Shown here: one piece after another, positions 32,631 to 39,563 of the stretch | Position numbering within the stretch: the first letter of the stretch is position 1 | Layout: every line of letters begins with the position of its first letter | The notes under the pieces: generated by a model | What the model saw: only the letters and a program-made list of their open reading frames with translations | What the model was told of the DNA's origin: nothing | The model's database searches: none | Position numbers and translations under genes: made by a program | NCBI GenBank assembly: GCA_035515475.1 | Contig: DATJBF010000031.1 | Coordinates: 1 to 39,563 of the forward strand | DNA length: 39,563 bases | Reading direction: 5' to 3' | From: DATJBF01 sp035515475 | GTDB taxonomy: Bacteria; Verrucomicrobiota; Verrucomicrobiia; Palsa-1439

Positions 32631-34747
32631 CACTTCTCAATGCCAATCTTTTTGAGGAACGGATCGAGCGAGCGCGGCCGGCCGAGGAATTTCTCGATGG
32701 AAATGTTGACGTCGCGGGAATCGCCCGGTTCATAGATTTCCCGGCGCAGTCGCATTCCGGCCTGGCGGTCGAAGTAACCATCGGACGATTTCTCGAACAC
32801 GGTGGCCATGTCCGCCGCGATGGCGTCGGCCCACGCGTATCCGTAGTAGCCGGCGCCGTAGCCGGTGATGTGGCCGAAGTAGGCCACGAACGCCGTGTTG
32901 GTCGGTACCGGCAGAAACACGTCGCTGAGAACCTTGTTGGACAGAGGCAACACGTCCTGCGCGTTGTCGTCGTGGATCTGCGTGTGCAACGTCAGGTCCA
33001 TCAGCCCGAACGAGAGTTGGCGCTCGTAGCGGGTGCCCTCCGTGGCGAGCCGCGCCGCTTTGAGTTGGGCCAGGATCTCCTCGGGGATCTTCTTCGTCGG
33101 ATCGCGATAGTCCGCCGCGAAACTGTCCAAGACCTTCTTGTCCCACACCCAGTTCTCCAGCATCTGCGACGGGGCTTCGACGAAATCGCGCGGGACGCTC
33201 GTGCCGGAGAAGCGATCGTATTTCGCCCGGGTCAGGATCGAGTGCATCGCATGGCCGAACTCGTGAAAGATCGTCTCCACGTCGTCGTGCGACATCAGTG
33301 AGGGATGATCGTTCGTCGGCGACGGAAAATTGCAGATGAGCGCAACCGTCGGCCGCTGGTACCGGCCGTCGGGCAGCAGTTTGCCGTCGATGATCCCGAA
33401 TTCGGCGAAGTGATTGTACTTGCCTTCGCGCGGGAACATGTCGAGGTAGAAGAGACCGAGCGGCTCGCCCGTTTGCGCATCGGACACGGCGTAGAGCTGC
33501 AAATCGCCGATCCACTTGTACGGCGGTTCGACCCGCTCGAATTTGAGCCCGAAGATGCGTTGGTAGATCGCGAACATCCCGTCGAGCACGCGTTGATAGG
33601 GGAAATACACGCGCAGTTGCTCGGCGTCGACGTCGTATTTCTCCTTCTTGAGCTGGTTGCTGAAGTACCGCCAGTCCCAAACGTTGATCGACGCGTTCGG
33701 GTCGCCCGTTTCTTTGACCTTGAGCCGGCGAAACTCGTCCAGTTCGGCGTGGAACTTGGGCTGCAGCCCGTTTTTCAAGTCGTTGAGGAAGTGGATCGCC
33801 GTCGCGGCGTTCTTGACCATTCTGACTTCGGTCACGTAATCGGCCCAGGTCTTGTACCCGAGCTTCCGGGCGATGTCGTCGCGCAGGGGAAGGATCTTCT
33901 CCAGCAACGGAATGTTTTCCTCCCGGGCTAGGTTACTCTGAGCGATGTAGAGCTGTTTCCGTGTTTCCTCGCGCCGGGCGTTGTCCATCACGGTCAGGTA
34001 CTGCCACGTGACGTTGGCCTTGACGGTGTATTCGTCGTCGCCGGCCTTGATTTGCTGCAGAAAATCGTCCGGCACGCCGTCGAGTTCGGCTTTGGTAAAC
34101 CGGAGCGATTTCTCCGCCTTGGTGACGTTGCTATCGAAATCCGTGCACAATCGCGAGAGTTCCTTGCGCATCCGCTCGACTTCGTCCCGGTCCGTCTTCG
34201 GCAAATCCAGCCCGGCCCGGCGATAATCACGCATGGTTTCGAACAAGAGTTTGGCGTCTTCGCCCGCCAGCGCGGGCTTGGTGCCGCCGTAGGCCTTGAT
34301 TGCCCGATAGACGTCTTCGCGGTAGTCGATGCCGACCATCCACTCCTCGAGTTCCTTGACGGCGTCCGTCGCCGCGTCCCGGACCGCGGCGTTCGTGCTG
34401 GTTTCCTTGATGAGCGACAGGCGGTTGTCCACCAGACCGAGTTGAAACCCGAGATCGTCCAGCGCGTCGACGGTGTTCGTGAACGTGACCTCGTGCGGGC
34501 CCAGCTTGCCGATCCGGTCCAGTGCGGCGTTGCCGGAGGCGATGGCCTGCGTCACCGAGGCGTACACTTCATTCGTCGTCGTCTCGAACGTGGGCACGCT
34601 AATGACGCTGTGAAATCTGACGGCGCGTTCTTGGAATTCCTTCAGGGCGTCGGAAGTGGGGGCGGGTGCGCGGTTCACACTGGTGCACGAGGTCAGCAAT
34701 CCCGCCAACAGCAAAACCGGGATGGCGCTGAAGACATGACGTGCCAT
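32630..34747 (-). CDS. M3 family oligopeptidase, lipoprotein
   Basis: A 705-aa zinc metallopeptidase of the thimet oligopeptidase/Dcp (M3) family. The active-site motif HEFGH is at 495-499 within VETIFHEFGHAMHSIL. Flanking family segments such as GLFYLDMFPREGKYNHFAEF and ISIEKFLGRPRSLDPFLKK are clear. Unlike the usual cytoplasmic enzymes it has a lipoprotein signal (SAIPVLLLAGLLTSC, Cys 21), so it should act outside the cytoplasmic membrane. It is cotranscribed with and overlaps oppA, which suggests it trims peptides before or during import by the Opp system (inference). Confidence 0.93.
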   Translation of the reverse strand: MARHVFSAIPVLLLAGLLTSCTSVNRAPAPTSDALKEFQERAVRFHSVISVPTFETTTNEVYASVTQAIASGNAALDRIGKLGPHEVTFTNTVDALDDLGFQLGLVDNRLSLIKETSTNAAVRDAATDAVKELEEWMVGIDYREDVYRAIKAYGGTKPALAGEDAKLLFETMRDYRRAGLDLPKTDRDEVERMRKELSRLCTDFDSNVTKAEKSLRFTKAELDGVPDDFLQQIKAGDDEYTVKANVTWQYLTVMDNARREETRKQLYIAQSNLAREENIPLLEKILPLRDDIARKLGYKTWADYVTEVRMVKNAATAIHFLNDLKNGLQPKFHAELDEFRRLKVKETGDPNASINVWDWRYFSNQLKKEKYDVDAEQLRVYFPYQRVLDGMFAIYQRIFGLKFERVEPPYKWIGDLQLYAVSDAQTGEPLGLFYLDMFPREGKYNHFAEFGIIDGKLLPDGRYQRPTVALICNFPSPTNDHPSLMSHDDVETIFHEFGHAMHSILTRAKYDRFSGTSVPRDFVEAPSQMLENWVWDKKVLDSFAADYRDPTKKIPEEILAQLKAARLATEGTRYERQLSFGLMDLTLHTQIHDDNAQDVLPLSNKVLSDVFLPVPTNTAFVAYFGHITGYGAGYYGYAWADAIAADMATVFEKSSDGYFDRQAGMRLRREIYEPGDSRDVNISIEKFLGRPRSLDPFLKKIGIEK

Positions 34748-34763
34748 GGGGCTGGGGCCCAGC

Positions 34764-35210
34764 TTATGGAGTCTTCTGGGGTTGCGACGCGGGTGTGCTC
34801 GGGGCCGGTGAAGATTGGGCCGGCGCTGTCGGCGCCGCGGCGGGTTTCGCTCCCGGCGTCATCGGCGCCGGCAACGGAGATGGTTGCGCGGAGAATGGAG
34901 ACTCGGATGGCGAACCCGGTGCCGCCGGTTGCGTTGCCAGGTTGCGCTGCATCAACGAGCGGGGACCTTTGCCCCGGTGCGACTGGAGCACCGCCAAAAC
35001 CAACGTCGTCAACAGCAGGAGGCAGGCGCACCAAATGGTCATGCGCACGAGAGCCGTCGTCGTGCCCGCGCCGAAGACGGTCTCGGTCATGCCGCCGCCA
35101 AAGGCCGCGCCGACGCCTTGTTCGGACGATTTCTGCATCAGCACCAGCACGATGATAAACAACGCCACCAACACGTGGATCGCCGTCAGAATCCCAATTA
35201 CAATACTCAT
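34764..35210 (-). CDS. secG: preprotein translocase subunit SecG
   Basis: A 148-aa SecG: two membrane segments (about 4-24 and 54-76) around the conserved loop LMQKSSEQGVGAAFGGGMTE. SecG joins SecYE in the export channel. The C-terminal 60 residues are Pro/Ala/Ser-rich with low complexity, longer than the E. coli protein, as often seen in GC-rich genomes. It lies between tpiA and the M3 peptidase gene (16-base gap). A tpiA-secG pairing is common in bacteria. Confidence 0.93.
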   Translation of the reverse strand: MSIVIGILTAIHVLVALFIIVLVLMQKSSEQGVGAAFGGGMTETVFGAGTTTALVRMTIWCACLLLLTTLVLAVLQSHRGKGPRSLMQRNLATQPAAPGSPSESPFSAQPSPLPAPMTPGAKPAAAPTAPAQSSPAPSTPASQPQKTP

Positions 35211-35220
35211 TTTCGTTTAT

Positions 35221-35256
35221 CCGTCTCTGTGTTCTCTAGGTCTCTGTGGTTCAAGT
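35221..35256. repeat. CTCTGTG-type intergenic short repeat
   Basis: The tpiA-secG gap holds a run with the recurrent words TCTCTGTG, TTCTCTA, GTCTCTGTGG and TTCAAG. This phrase-like sequence occurs between genes in many genomes, and only one copy is seen here. It may be a degenerate tandem or dispersed repeat. No function is assigned. Confidence 0.3.
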
Positions 35257-35263
35257 TTGCCCG

Positions 35264-36028
35264 TCACCCCGCCGCTTTCACGATCTCCGCAAACCCTTTC
35301 GCGTCGAGGCTGGCGCCGCCGACCAGCGCGCCGTCGATGTCGGGCTGGCCCAACAATTCCTTCGCATTCGCCGGCTTGACGCTTCCGCCGTACTGGAGCC
35401 GCACCTTGGCGGCCACCTGCGGGTCAAACATCGCCGCGAGCAACTCGCGGATGAACGCATGTACTTCCTGCGCCTGCGCGGGCGAGGCGGTCTTACCCGT
35501 CCCGATGGCCCACACGGGCTCGTAGGCGATAACGGTCTCCAGCATAGCATCTTTGGTGAAACCTGCAAGACCACCGGTGACGTGGTCGCGGACAACCGAT
35601 TCAGTCTGTCCCGCCTCGCGTTGCGCCAGGGTTTCACCGACGCAGACGATCGGGCGGATGCCGTGGGCCAACGCCGCTTTCGCGCGCTTGTTCACGCCCG
35701 CGTTCGTCTCGGCGAAATACTGCCGCCGTTCGCTGTGGCCGACGACCGCATAGCTCACGGCCAATTCTTTCAACATCGGCGCCGCGATCTCGCCCGTGAA
35801 CGCGCCTTCCTTTTCCCAATGCACGTTCTGCGCGCCGAGTTTCACGTTCGAACCCTGCAGGAGCGTGCTCACCGCGTACAACGCGGTGAACGGCGGGCAC
35901 ACGACGATCTCCACGTTCGGCACGTGGGCGACCTCCTGTTGTAACGCTTTGACCAGCGCCAGCGCCTCGGCCGCCGTTTTGTACATCTTCCAGTTGCCGG
36001 CAATGATTGGTTTTCGTAATGAGTTCAT
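35264..36028 (-). CDS. tpiA: triosephosphate isomerase
   Basis: A 254-aa TIM-barrel enzyme interconverting dihydroxyacetone phosphate and glyceraldehyde 3-phosphate. Catalytic residues are N12/K14 in AGNWKM, H98 in VGHSERR and E170 in AYEPVWAIGTG. The phosphate-binding QYGGSVKPAN and GALVGGASL segments are intact. It follows pgk by 67 bases that contain an inverted repeat, and precedes secG. Length and motifs are standard. Confidence 0.97.
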   Translation of the reverse strand: MNSLRKPIIAGNWKMYKTAAEALALVKALQQEVAHVPNVEIVVCPPFTALYAVSTLLQGSNVKLGAQNVHWEKEGAFTGEIAAPMLKELAVSYAVVGHSERRQYFAETNAGVNKRAKAALAHGIRPIVCVGETLAQREAGQTESVVRDHVTGGLAGFTKDAMLETVIAYEPVWAIGTGKTASPAQAQEVHAFIRELLAAMFDPQVAAKVRLQYGGSVKPANAKELLGQPDIDGALVGGASLDAKGFAEIVKAAG

Positions 36029-36029
36029 A

Positions 36030-36088
36030 AACCGCTGATTACGCGGATGACGCGGATCACATCAGCGTAATCCGCGTTATCCGCGGTT
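36030..36088. repeat. imperfect inverted repeat between pgk and tpiA
   Basis: Arms of 19 bases, AACCGCTGATTACGCGGAT at 36030-36048 and ATCCGCGTTATCCGCGGTT at 36070-36088, are complementary at 17 positions. The whole is built from the word GCGGAT and its complement. It fills nearly all the pgk-tpiA gap. It looks like a dispersed extragenic palindrome, and may act as an RNA-stabilising or attenuating hairpin between the two glycolytic genes. Confidence 0.65.
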
Positions 36089-36095
36089 GTTCAAT

Positions 36096-37313
36096 TCATT
36101 TGTCCGAAAGTACGGCGACACCCGGTAATTCTCTTCCTTCCAGAAATTCCAGAGAAGCGCCGCCGCCGGTGCTGACGAAGGTGACCTGTTTGTCCACGCC
36201 CGCCTTCTTCACGGCTTTGGCGCTATCGCCGCCGCCGATGATCGACGTCGCGCCCTTGTTGGCCGCCACGGCCTTGGCCACCTCGAACGTGCCCTTGGCG
36301 AACTCGGGAATCTCGAAGATGCCCATCGGACCGTTCCACACGATGGTTTTGGCGCCGGCGATTTCCTTGTTGTAACGCTCGATGGTTTGCGGACCGATGT
36401 CCACGCCGCACCAACCGTCCTCGATACTCGGCCCGTCGGTGATGCGCGTTGTCGCGCCCGCTTCGGGCTTGGTGGCCTGTACGTGATCGACCGGCAACAA
36501 GAACTTCTTGCCCTTGGCCTTTGCCAGCAAATCTTTCGCGAGGTTGAGCTTGTCGTTTTCGACGAGGGAGTTCCCCACCCCGTATCCCTGTGTCTTTGAA
36601 AATGTGTAGGCCATCGCGCCGCCGATGAGAATCGCGTCGGCGATTGTGAGCAGGTGCTCGATGACGGCGATCTTATCGGACACCTTCGCGCCGCCGAGGA
36701 TGCACACGAACGGCCGGGACGGATTGGCGAGCGCGCCGCCGAGATATTTCAATTCCTTCTCCATCAGGAAACCGGCGACGGCTTTCCCGCCGCGCTTCTT
36801 GATGATTTCTGCCGCGGCATGGGTCGAAGCGTGAGCCCGATGGGCGCTGCCGAAGGCGTCGTTGACGTACAGATCCATGTTCTTGGCCAGCTTCTCGGCG
36901 AACGGGGAATCGTCTTTCTCCTCCTCGGCGTAGAAGCGGACGTTCTCCAGCAACACGATGTCGCCCGGCTGCATGATGCCGACCGTTTTCTCCACCTTCT
37001 CGCCGATGCAATCGTCCACGAACGCCACGGGACGACCAAGAATCTCCGCCAACCGCGCCGCCACGGGCCGCAAACTCTGTTTCGGATCGCGTTTGCCTTT
37101 GGGCCGGCCGAGATGCGAACACAGGATGATCTTGGCGCCGCCTTTGACCAGGTAGTCGAGGGTGGGCACGGTCGCTTTGATGCGTTTGTCGTCGGTGATG
37201 GCGCCTGTTGCCTGGCCGCTTTCGGCCTGGGCGAGAGGCACGTTGTAATCGACGCGGACCAGGACGCGTTTACCGCGGAAATCCTTCAAATCGTTGATGG
37301 AAAGTTTCGCCAT
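36096..37313 (-). CDS. pgk: phosphoglycerate kinase
   Basis: A 405-aa glycolytic enzyme transferring phosphate from 1,3-bisphosphoglycerate to ADP. The N-terminal substrate motif VLVRVDYNVPL, SHLGRPKG, the central PFVCILGGAKVSDKI and the C-terminal nucleotide-binding GGGDSAKAV with STGGGASLEFLEG are complete. The ATG has GGAGA about ten bases upstream. It is first of the leftward run pgk-tpiA-secG-M3 peptidase-oppABCDF. No gap gene is adjacent in the window. Confidence 0.97.
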   Translation of the reverse strand: MAKLSINDLKDFRGKRVLVRVDYNVPLAQAESGQATGAITDDKRIKATVPTLDYLVKGGAKIILCSHLGRPKGKRDPKQSLRPVAARLAEILGRPVAFVDDCIGEKVEKTVGIMQPGDIVLLENVRFYAEEEKDDSPFAEKLAKNMDLYVNDAFGSAHRAHASTHAAAEIIKKRGGKAVAGFLMEKELKYLGGALANPSRPFVCILGGAKVSDKIAVIEHLLTIADAILIGGAMAYTFSKTQGYGVGNSLVENDKLNLAKDLLAKAKGKKFLLPVDHVQATKPEAGATTRITDGPSIEDGWCGVDIGPQTIERYNKEIAGAKTIVWNGPMGIFEIPEFAKGTFEVAKAVAANKGATSIIGGGDSAKAVKKAGVDKQVTFVSTGGGASLEFLEGRELPGVAVLSDK

Positions 37314-37356
37314 AATTACCGAATCTCCAAAGAATCGACAGCTACGGGGTCAGAGC

Positions 37357-37384
37357 AGGGTATCGTAACGAGCGTGTGAGTCAA
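37357..37384 (-). promoter_or_regulatory. possible sigma-70-type promoter for pgk
   Basis: Read on the minus strand, TTGACT (37379-37384) is followed after 16 bases by TACCCT (37357-37362). The -35 matches five of six consensus bases; the -10 matches three, including the important first T, A and last T. It lies about 45 bases upstream of the pgk start. This is an eye match only. Confidence 0.3.
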
Positions 37385-37424
37385 ACCAAAAGGGCGGCAG
37401 AGCAGAAGTGGCTTTCAGCGGTAA

Positions 37425-37497
37425 GGCCGCGGTGCTGCGCGGCCACAGCGGACACGCAGCAGCGTGTCCCTACCGACGGCCTCGGGTGCGGAGCACC
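37425..37497. repeat. cluster of three small hairpins
   Basis: Within the 363-base gap right of pgk three perfect stems follow each other: GGCCGC/GCGGCC (37425-37444), GGACACGC/GCGTGTCC (37450-37469) and GGTGC/GCACC (37485-37497). The phrase around CGCAGCAGCGTGTCCCTAC has the character of a dispersed verrucomicrobial-type repeat. The rest of the gap (37314-37676) contains no gene that I can support. Confidence 0.5.
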
Positions 37498-37676
37498 GCT
37501 TCTTTCGAGAGTCGGCAGCGGGCAAACCTGAGACAGAAAAATGAAGGCGGCGCGATGAGGTGGGGCGACGATCGTCCGGTGAAGTCGACGTAGCCGTGGC
37601 TTCTCCGAAAGGGAACGGCGAGCGTTGACTCCACTTTTTATGTGTGACCTTCGGACCTTCTTCGTGGTGACCCCGA

Positions 37677-38030
37677 TTATGAAAGTTCTTTCTTTGCCTT
37701 CTTGAGTTTCTCGACGACATCAGTCGCGCCGGCGTTCATAGCTGCTTCGTGTGCCTCGTCCAACGGTGCGCGCAATTTGGCCTTCTGCTGTTCCATCTCC
37801 TCAGTGGCCCTCGACTCAGCCTTGGCTTTGGCCGCCTCAGTTCTTGCCGCAATCACGTCTCGGTCACTCCCCTGAACTGCGGCGAGGAAGATGTCCGCAA
37901 TCCACTTGAGCACCTGATAGACGACCTGAGCAGAAAAACCACCCACGAGCGCCAATACCGTTTGACCGTACCCTGGCTTTTCCTTCAGCCTCTCGGTCAC
38001 CACCGCGGCAGTCCGAATTACGTTTGTCAC
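37677..38030 (-). CDS. hypothetical protein, probable C-terminal gene remnant
   Basis: A 117-aa frame with a GTG start. It has one hydrophobic stretch (about 24-53, TVLALVGGFSAQVVYQVLKW) and a charged Ala/Glu/Lys helix after it. The hydrophobic stretch resembles the C-terminal membrane part of larger uncharacterised proteins. Codon-like sequence continues upstream in two other frames (see the neighbouring entry), so this may be the tail of a broken gene, not an intact small protein. Function is not recognised. Confidence 0.4.
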   Translation of the reverse strand: MTNVIRTAAVVTERLKEKPGYGQTVLALVGGFSAQVVYQVLKWIADIFLAAVQGSDRDVIAARTEAAKAKAESRATEEMEQQKAKLRAPLDEAHEAAMNAGATDVVEKLKKAKKELS

Positions 38031-38041
38031 AGTCTCGCCAC

Positions 38042-38260
38042 TTATGTGTGAGTGATGTAAGCCTCACGCAATGCCTCTCGTGCTCGCTGAAATCGCTCGG
38101 CAAATCCAACATCATTCGGCAGACTATCGCCAAAGCCGAGCGCTCTTGTAAAGGCTTCAATCGATTCTTGCGTCCGGTCTGATCGAAACAATGGCAACTA
38201 CTGCCTTCACCCCGATGTCCGCCTTCTTAATGTTGGGGATGTGTAACCGACGACCAGACA
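38042..38260 (-). pseudogene. frameshifted coding remnant upstream of the 117-aa frame
   Basis: On the minus strand one frame (about 38260 to 38157) reads HIPNIKKADIGVKAVVAI followed by VSIRPD and soon stops. A second frame (38197 to 38042) resumes with RTQESIEAFTRALGFGDSL and continues through ERFQRAREALREAYI before a stop. The 117-aa frame then carries on from about 38030. Joined, they read as one protein interrupted by two shifts. Real decay, assembly error and chance open frames are all possible. No family is recognised. Confidence 0.35.
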
Positions 38261-38414
38261 CATGGAAACATCATGGCAAATCTTCTGCGCACCATCGAGT
38301 TGAGCGTTCCAGAAACCCCACTGCTTCTTCTTAATCTTTACCCGCACGTTTTTCAGCGCGCTTCGATAAGCGAGGCGGCGGGCAAGTCGTCCGGTCAAAA
38401 CCGGCTCGTTGGAT

Positions 38415-39563
38415 CTATTTCTGTTTGCCTTCGATCTTCGCCCACGCATCCTTCAATGTAATTGTCCGGTTAAACACCAGTTTGCGCTGACTCGGGACCG
38501 GTGCTTGGATGTCAGAATCGGGATCTAATGTGAAGTACCCAAGACGTTCAAATTGATAACGGAGGTCGGGCCGCGCATCACACAGGCTGGATTCGCATTT
38601 GGCCGTCACGACCTCCAGCGAGTGCGGGTTGATCGCAGACTTGAAATCTCCCGTTGCGTCCGGCTCCGGCACGGTGAACAGGCGGTCGTAGAGGCGGACT
38701 TCGGCGTCGATGGCGTGCGCGGCCGAAACCCAGTGGATTGTGCCTTTGATCTTTCGGTTTGAGGTTGCGCCGCCGCTCTTGCTCGTCGGATCGGCGGTGC
38801 AGCGGAGTTCCGTGACCTTGCCACTGGCATCCCTGATGACTTCGTCGCACTTGATGATGTAGGCGTACTTCAGCCTGACCTCGCCACCGGGTTTCAATCT
38901 GAAGAATTTTGGCGGCGGCGTTTCCATGAAGTCGTCCTGCTCGATCCAGAGTTCGGGTCCGAATGGTATCTTGCGTGTGCCGGCGGACGGATCCTCGGGA
39001 TTATTGACGGCATCGAGTTCTTCGTAGTGGTTGCCCGGTAAATTCGTAATGACGAGCTTGAGCGGACGCAACACGGCCAGCCGGCGCAGGGCGCGTTTGT
39101 TGAGGTCCTCGCGGATGGAGTGTTCGAGCACGGCCACGTCGGTGAGCGAGTTGTATTTGGTGATGCCGATGTTGTAGGCGAAGGCCCTGAGGGCCGCCGC
39201 AGTAACTCCGCGACGCCGGAGCCCACTGATCGTGGGCATCCGCGGGTCGTCCCAGCCGGAAACGAGTTTTTCGGTCACGAGTTGCATGAGCTTGCGTTTG
39301 CTCATGACGGTGTAACCGACGCTGAGCCGGGCGAACTCGAACTGGTGCGGCAACGGACGCGGCAGGTCGAGGTTTTCCAGTATCCAGTCGTAGAGCGGCC
39401 GGTGGACCTCAAACTCCAGCGTGCAGATCGAGTGGGTGATGCCTTCGACGTAGTCGCTCAGGCAATGGGCGAAATCGTACATCGGATAGATGCACCATTT
39501 GTCGCCCGTGTGATGATGTTCCGAGTGCCGGATCCGGTACAGCACCGGGTCGCGCATCCAGAT
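38415..39563 (-). CDS. glnS: glutaminyl-tRNA synthetase, C-terminal part (cut by window edge)
   Basis: The 3' part of a class I glutaminyl-tRNA synthetase, which charges tRNA-Gln; the 5' end lies beyond the right edge. The visible 382 residues include CIYPMYDFAHCLSDYVEGIT, LEFEVHRPLYDWILENL and the KMSKS-like loop VMSKRKLMQLV of the catalytic core. The beta-barrel anticodon-binding domain follows, with AAHAIDAEVRLYDRLF and the end LVFNRTITLKDAWAKI. The presence of GlnRS implies direct glutaminylation rather than the amidotransferase route alone. Family assignment is firm. Confidence 0.95.
   Translation of the reverse strand: MWMRDPVLYRIRHSEHHHTGDKWCIYPMYDFAHCLSDYVEGITHSICTLEFEVHRPLYDWILENLDLPRPLPHQFEFARLSVGYTVMSKRKLMQLVTEKLVSGWDDPRMPTISGLRRRGVTAAALRAFAYNIGITKYNSLTDVAVLEHSIREDLNKRALRRLAVLRPLKLVITNLPGNHYEELDAVNNPEDPSAGTRKIPFGPELWIEQDDFMETPPPKFFRLKPGGEVRLKYAYIIKCDEVIRDASGKVTELRCTADPTSKSGGATSNRKIKGTIHWVSAAHAIDAEVRLYDRLFTVPEPDATGDFKSAINPHSLEVVTAKCESSLCDARPDLRYQFERLGYFTLDPDSDIQAPVPSQRKLVFNRTITLKDAWAKIEGKQK

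Noticed and set aside
38207..38449. 80-aa minus-strand frame overlapping the glnS 3' end
   Set aside because: Overlaps glnS, has no family resemblance and no ribosome site; more likely part of the decayed stretch.
38273..38461. 62-aa plus-strand frame near the glnS end
   Set aside because: Partly antisense to glnS and without supporting motifs.

Overview
This is a GC-rich bacterial chromosomal window, densely coding and made of long co-oriented runs with many 1 to 8 base stop/start overlaps. No rRNA, tRNA, CRISPR or insertion sequence is visible. The gene mix suggests Verrucomicrobiota, possibly the Pedosphaera/Limisphaerales side. The pointers are a secreted beta-helix protein with Ig-like and PKD modules, several REP-like intergenic repeats, and a glycolysis-secG-opp linkage. 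This placement is inference from style, not from a marker gene.

Layout. 163-3396 (minus) is a lipid and translation housekeeping operon: coaD, a YceD/DUF177 protein, rpmF (zinc-type L32), plsX and fabH. 3557-4393 (plus) is a TPR gene lying between coaD and rsmD. 4376-6327 (minus) holds an AsmA-like membrane protein and rsmD. 6397-8557 (plus) holds a diacylglycerol-kinase-like lipid kinase overlapping glutamate dehydrogenase. 8876-11458 (plus) is a large secreted beta-helix/Ig/PKD protein. 11529-11978 (minus) is a Fur-family regulator, probably Zur, facing a perfect 7-7-7 palindrome. 12141-25873 (plus) is a thirteen-gene run built around zinc or related divalent metals. 25974-27095 (plus) is glycerate kinase. 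27150-37313 (minus) is pgk, tpiA, secG, an M3 peptidase lipoprotein and oppA-B-C-D-F. 37677-38280 holds a probably decayed gene. 38415 to the right edge is the C-terminal part of glnS.

The centrepiece is the metal island at 11529-25873. It contains a His/Cys-rich small membrane protein, an outer-membrane porin-like barrel, and two complete but different ZnuABC-type importers. It also has three consecutive SPFH/band-7 proteins, the first carrying about seven transmembrane segments. A P1B-type ATPase follows, with IPC in place of the usual CPC or SPC metal motif. Finally, a zinc-dependent cell-wall amidase is wedged between the ATPase and permease genes of the second importer. Most junctions overlap or lie within a few bases, which argues for one transcript under Fur-family control. 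ABC zinc import genes with a Zur-like repressor are well known. The SPFH triad, the atypical P-ATPase and the embedded amidase in the same transcript are the part that looks new.

The minus-strand run from pgk to oppF looks like a second long operon joining lower glycolysis, protein export, peptide import and peptide hydrolysis. Several dispersed-repeat candidates sit in its gaps, and one appears to be translated as the N-terminus of OppA.
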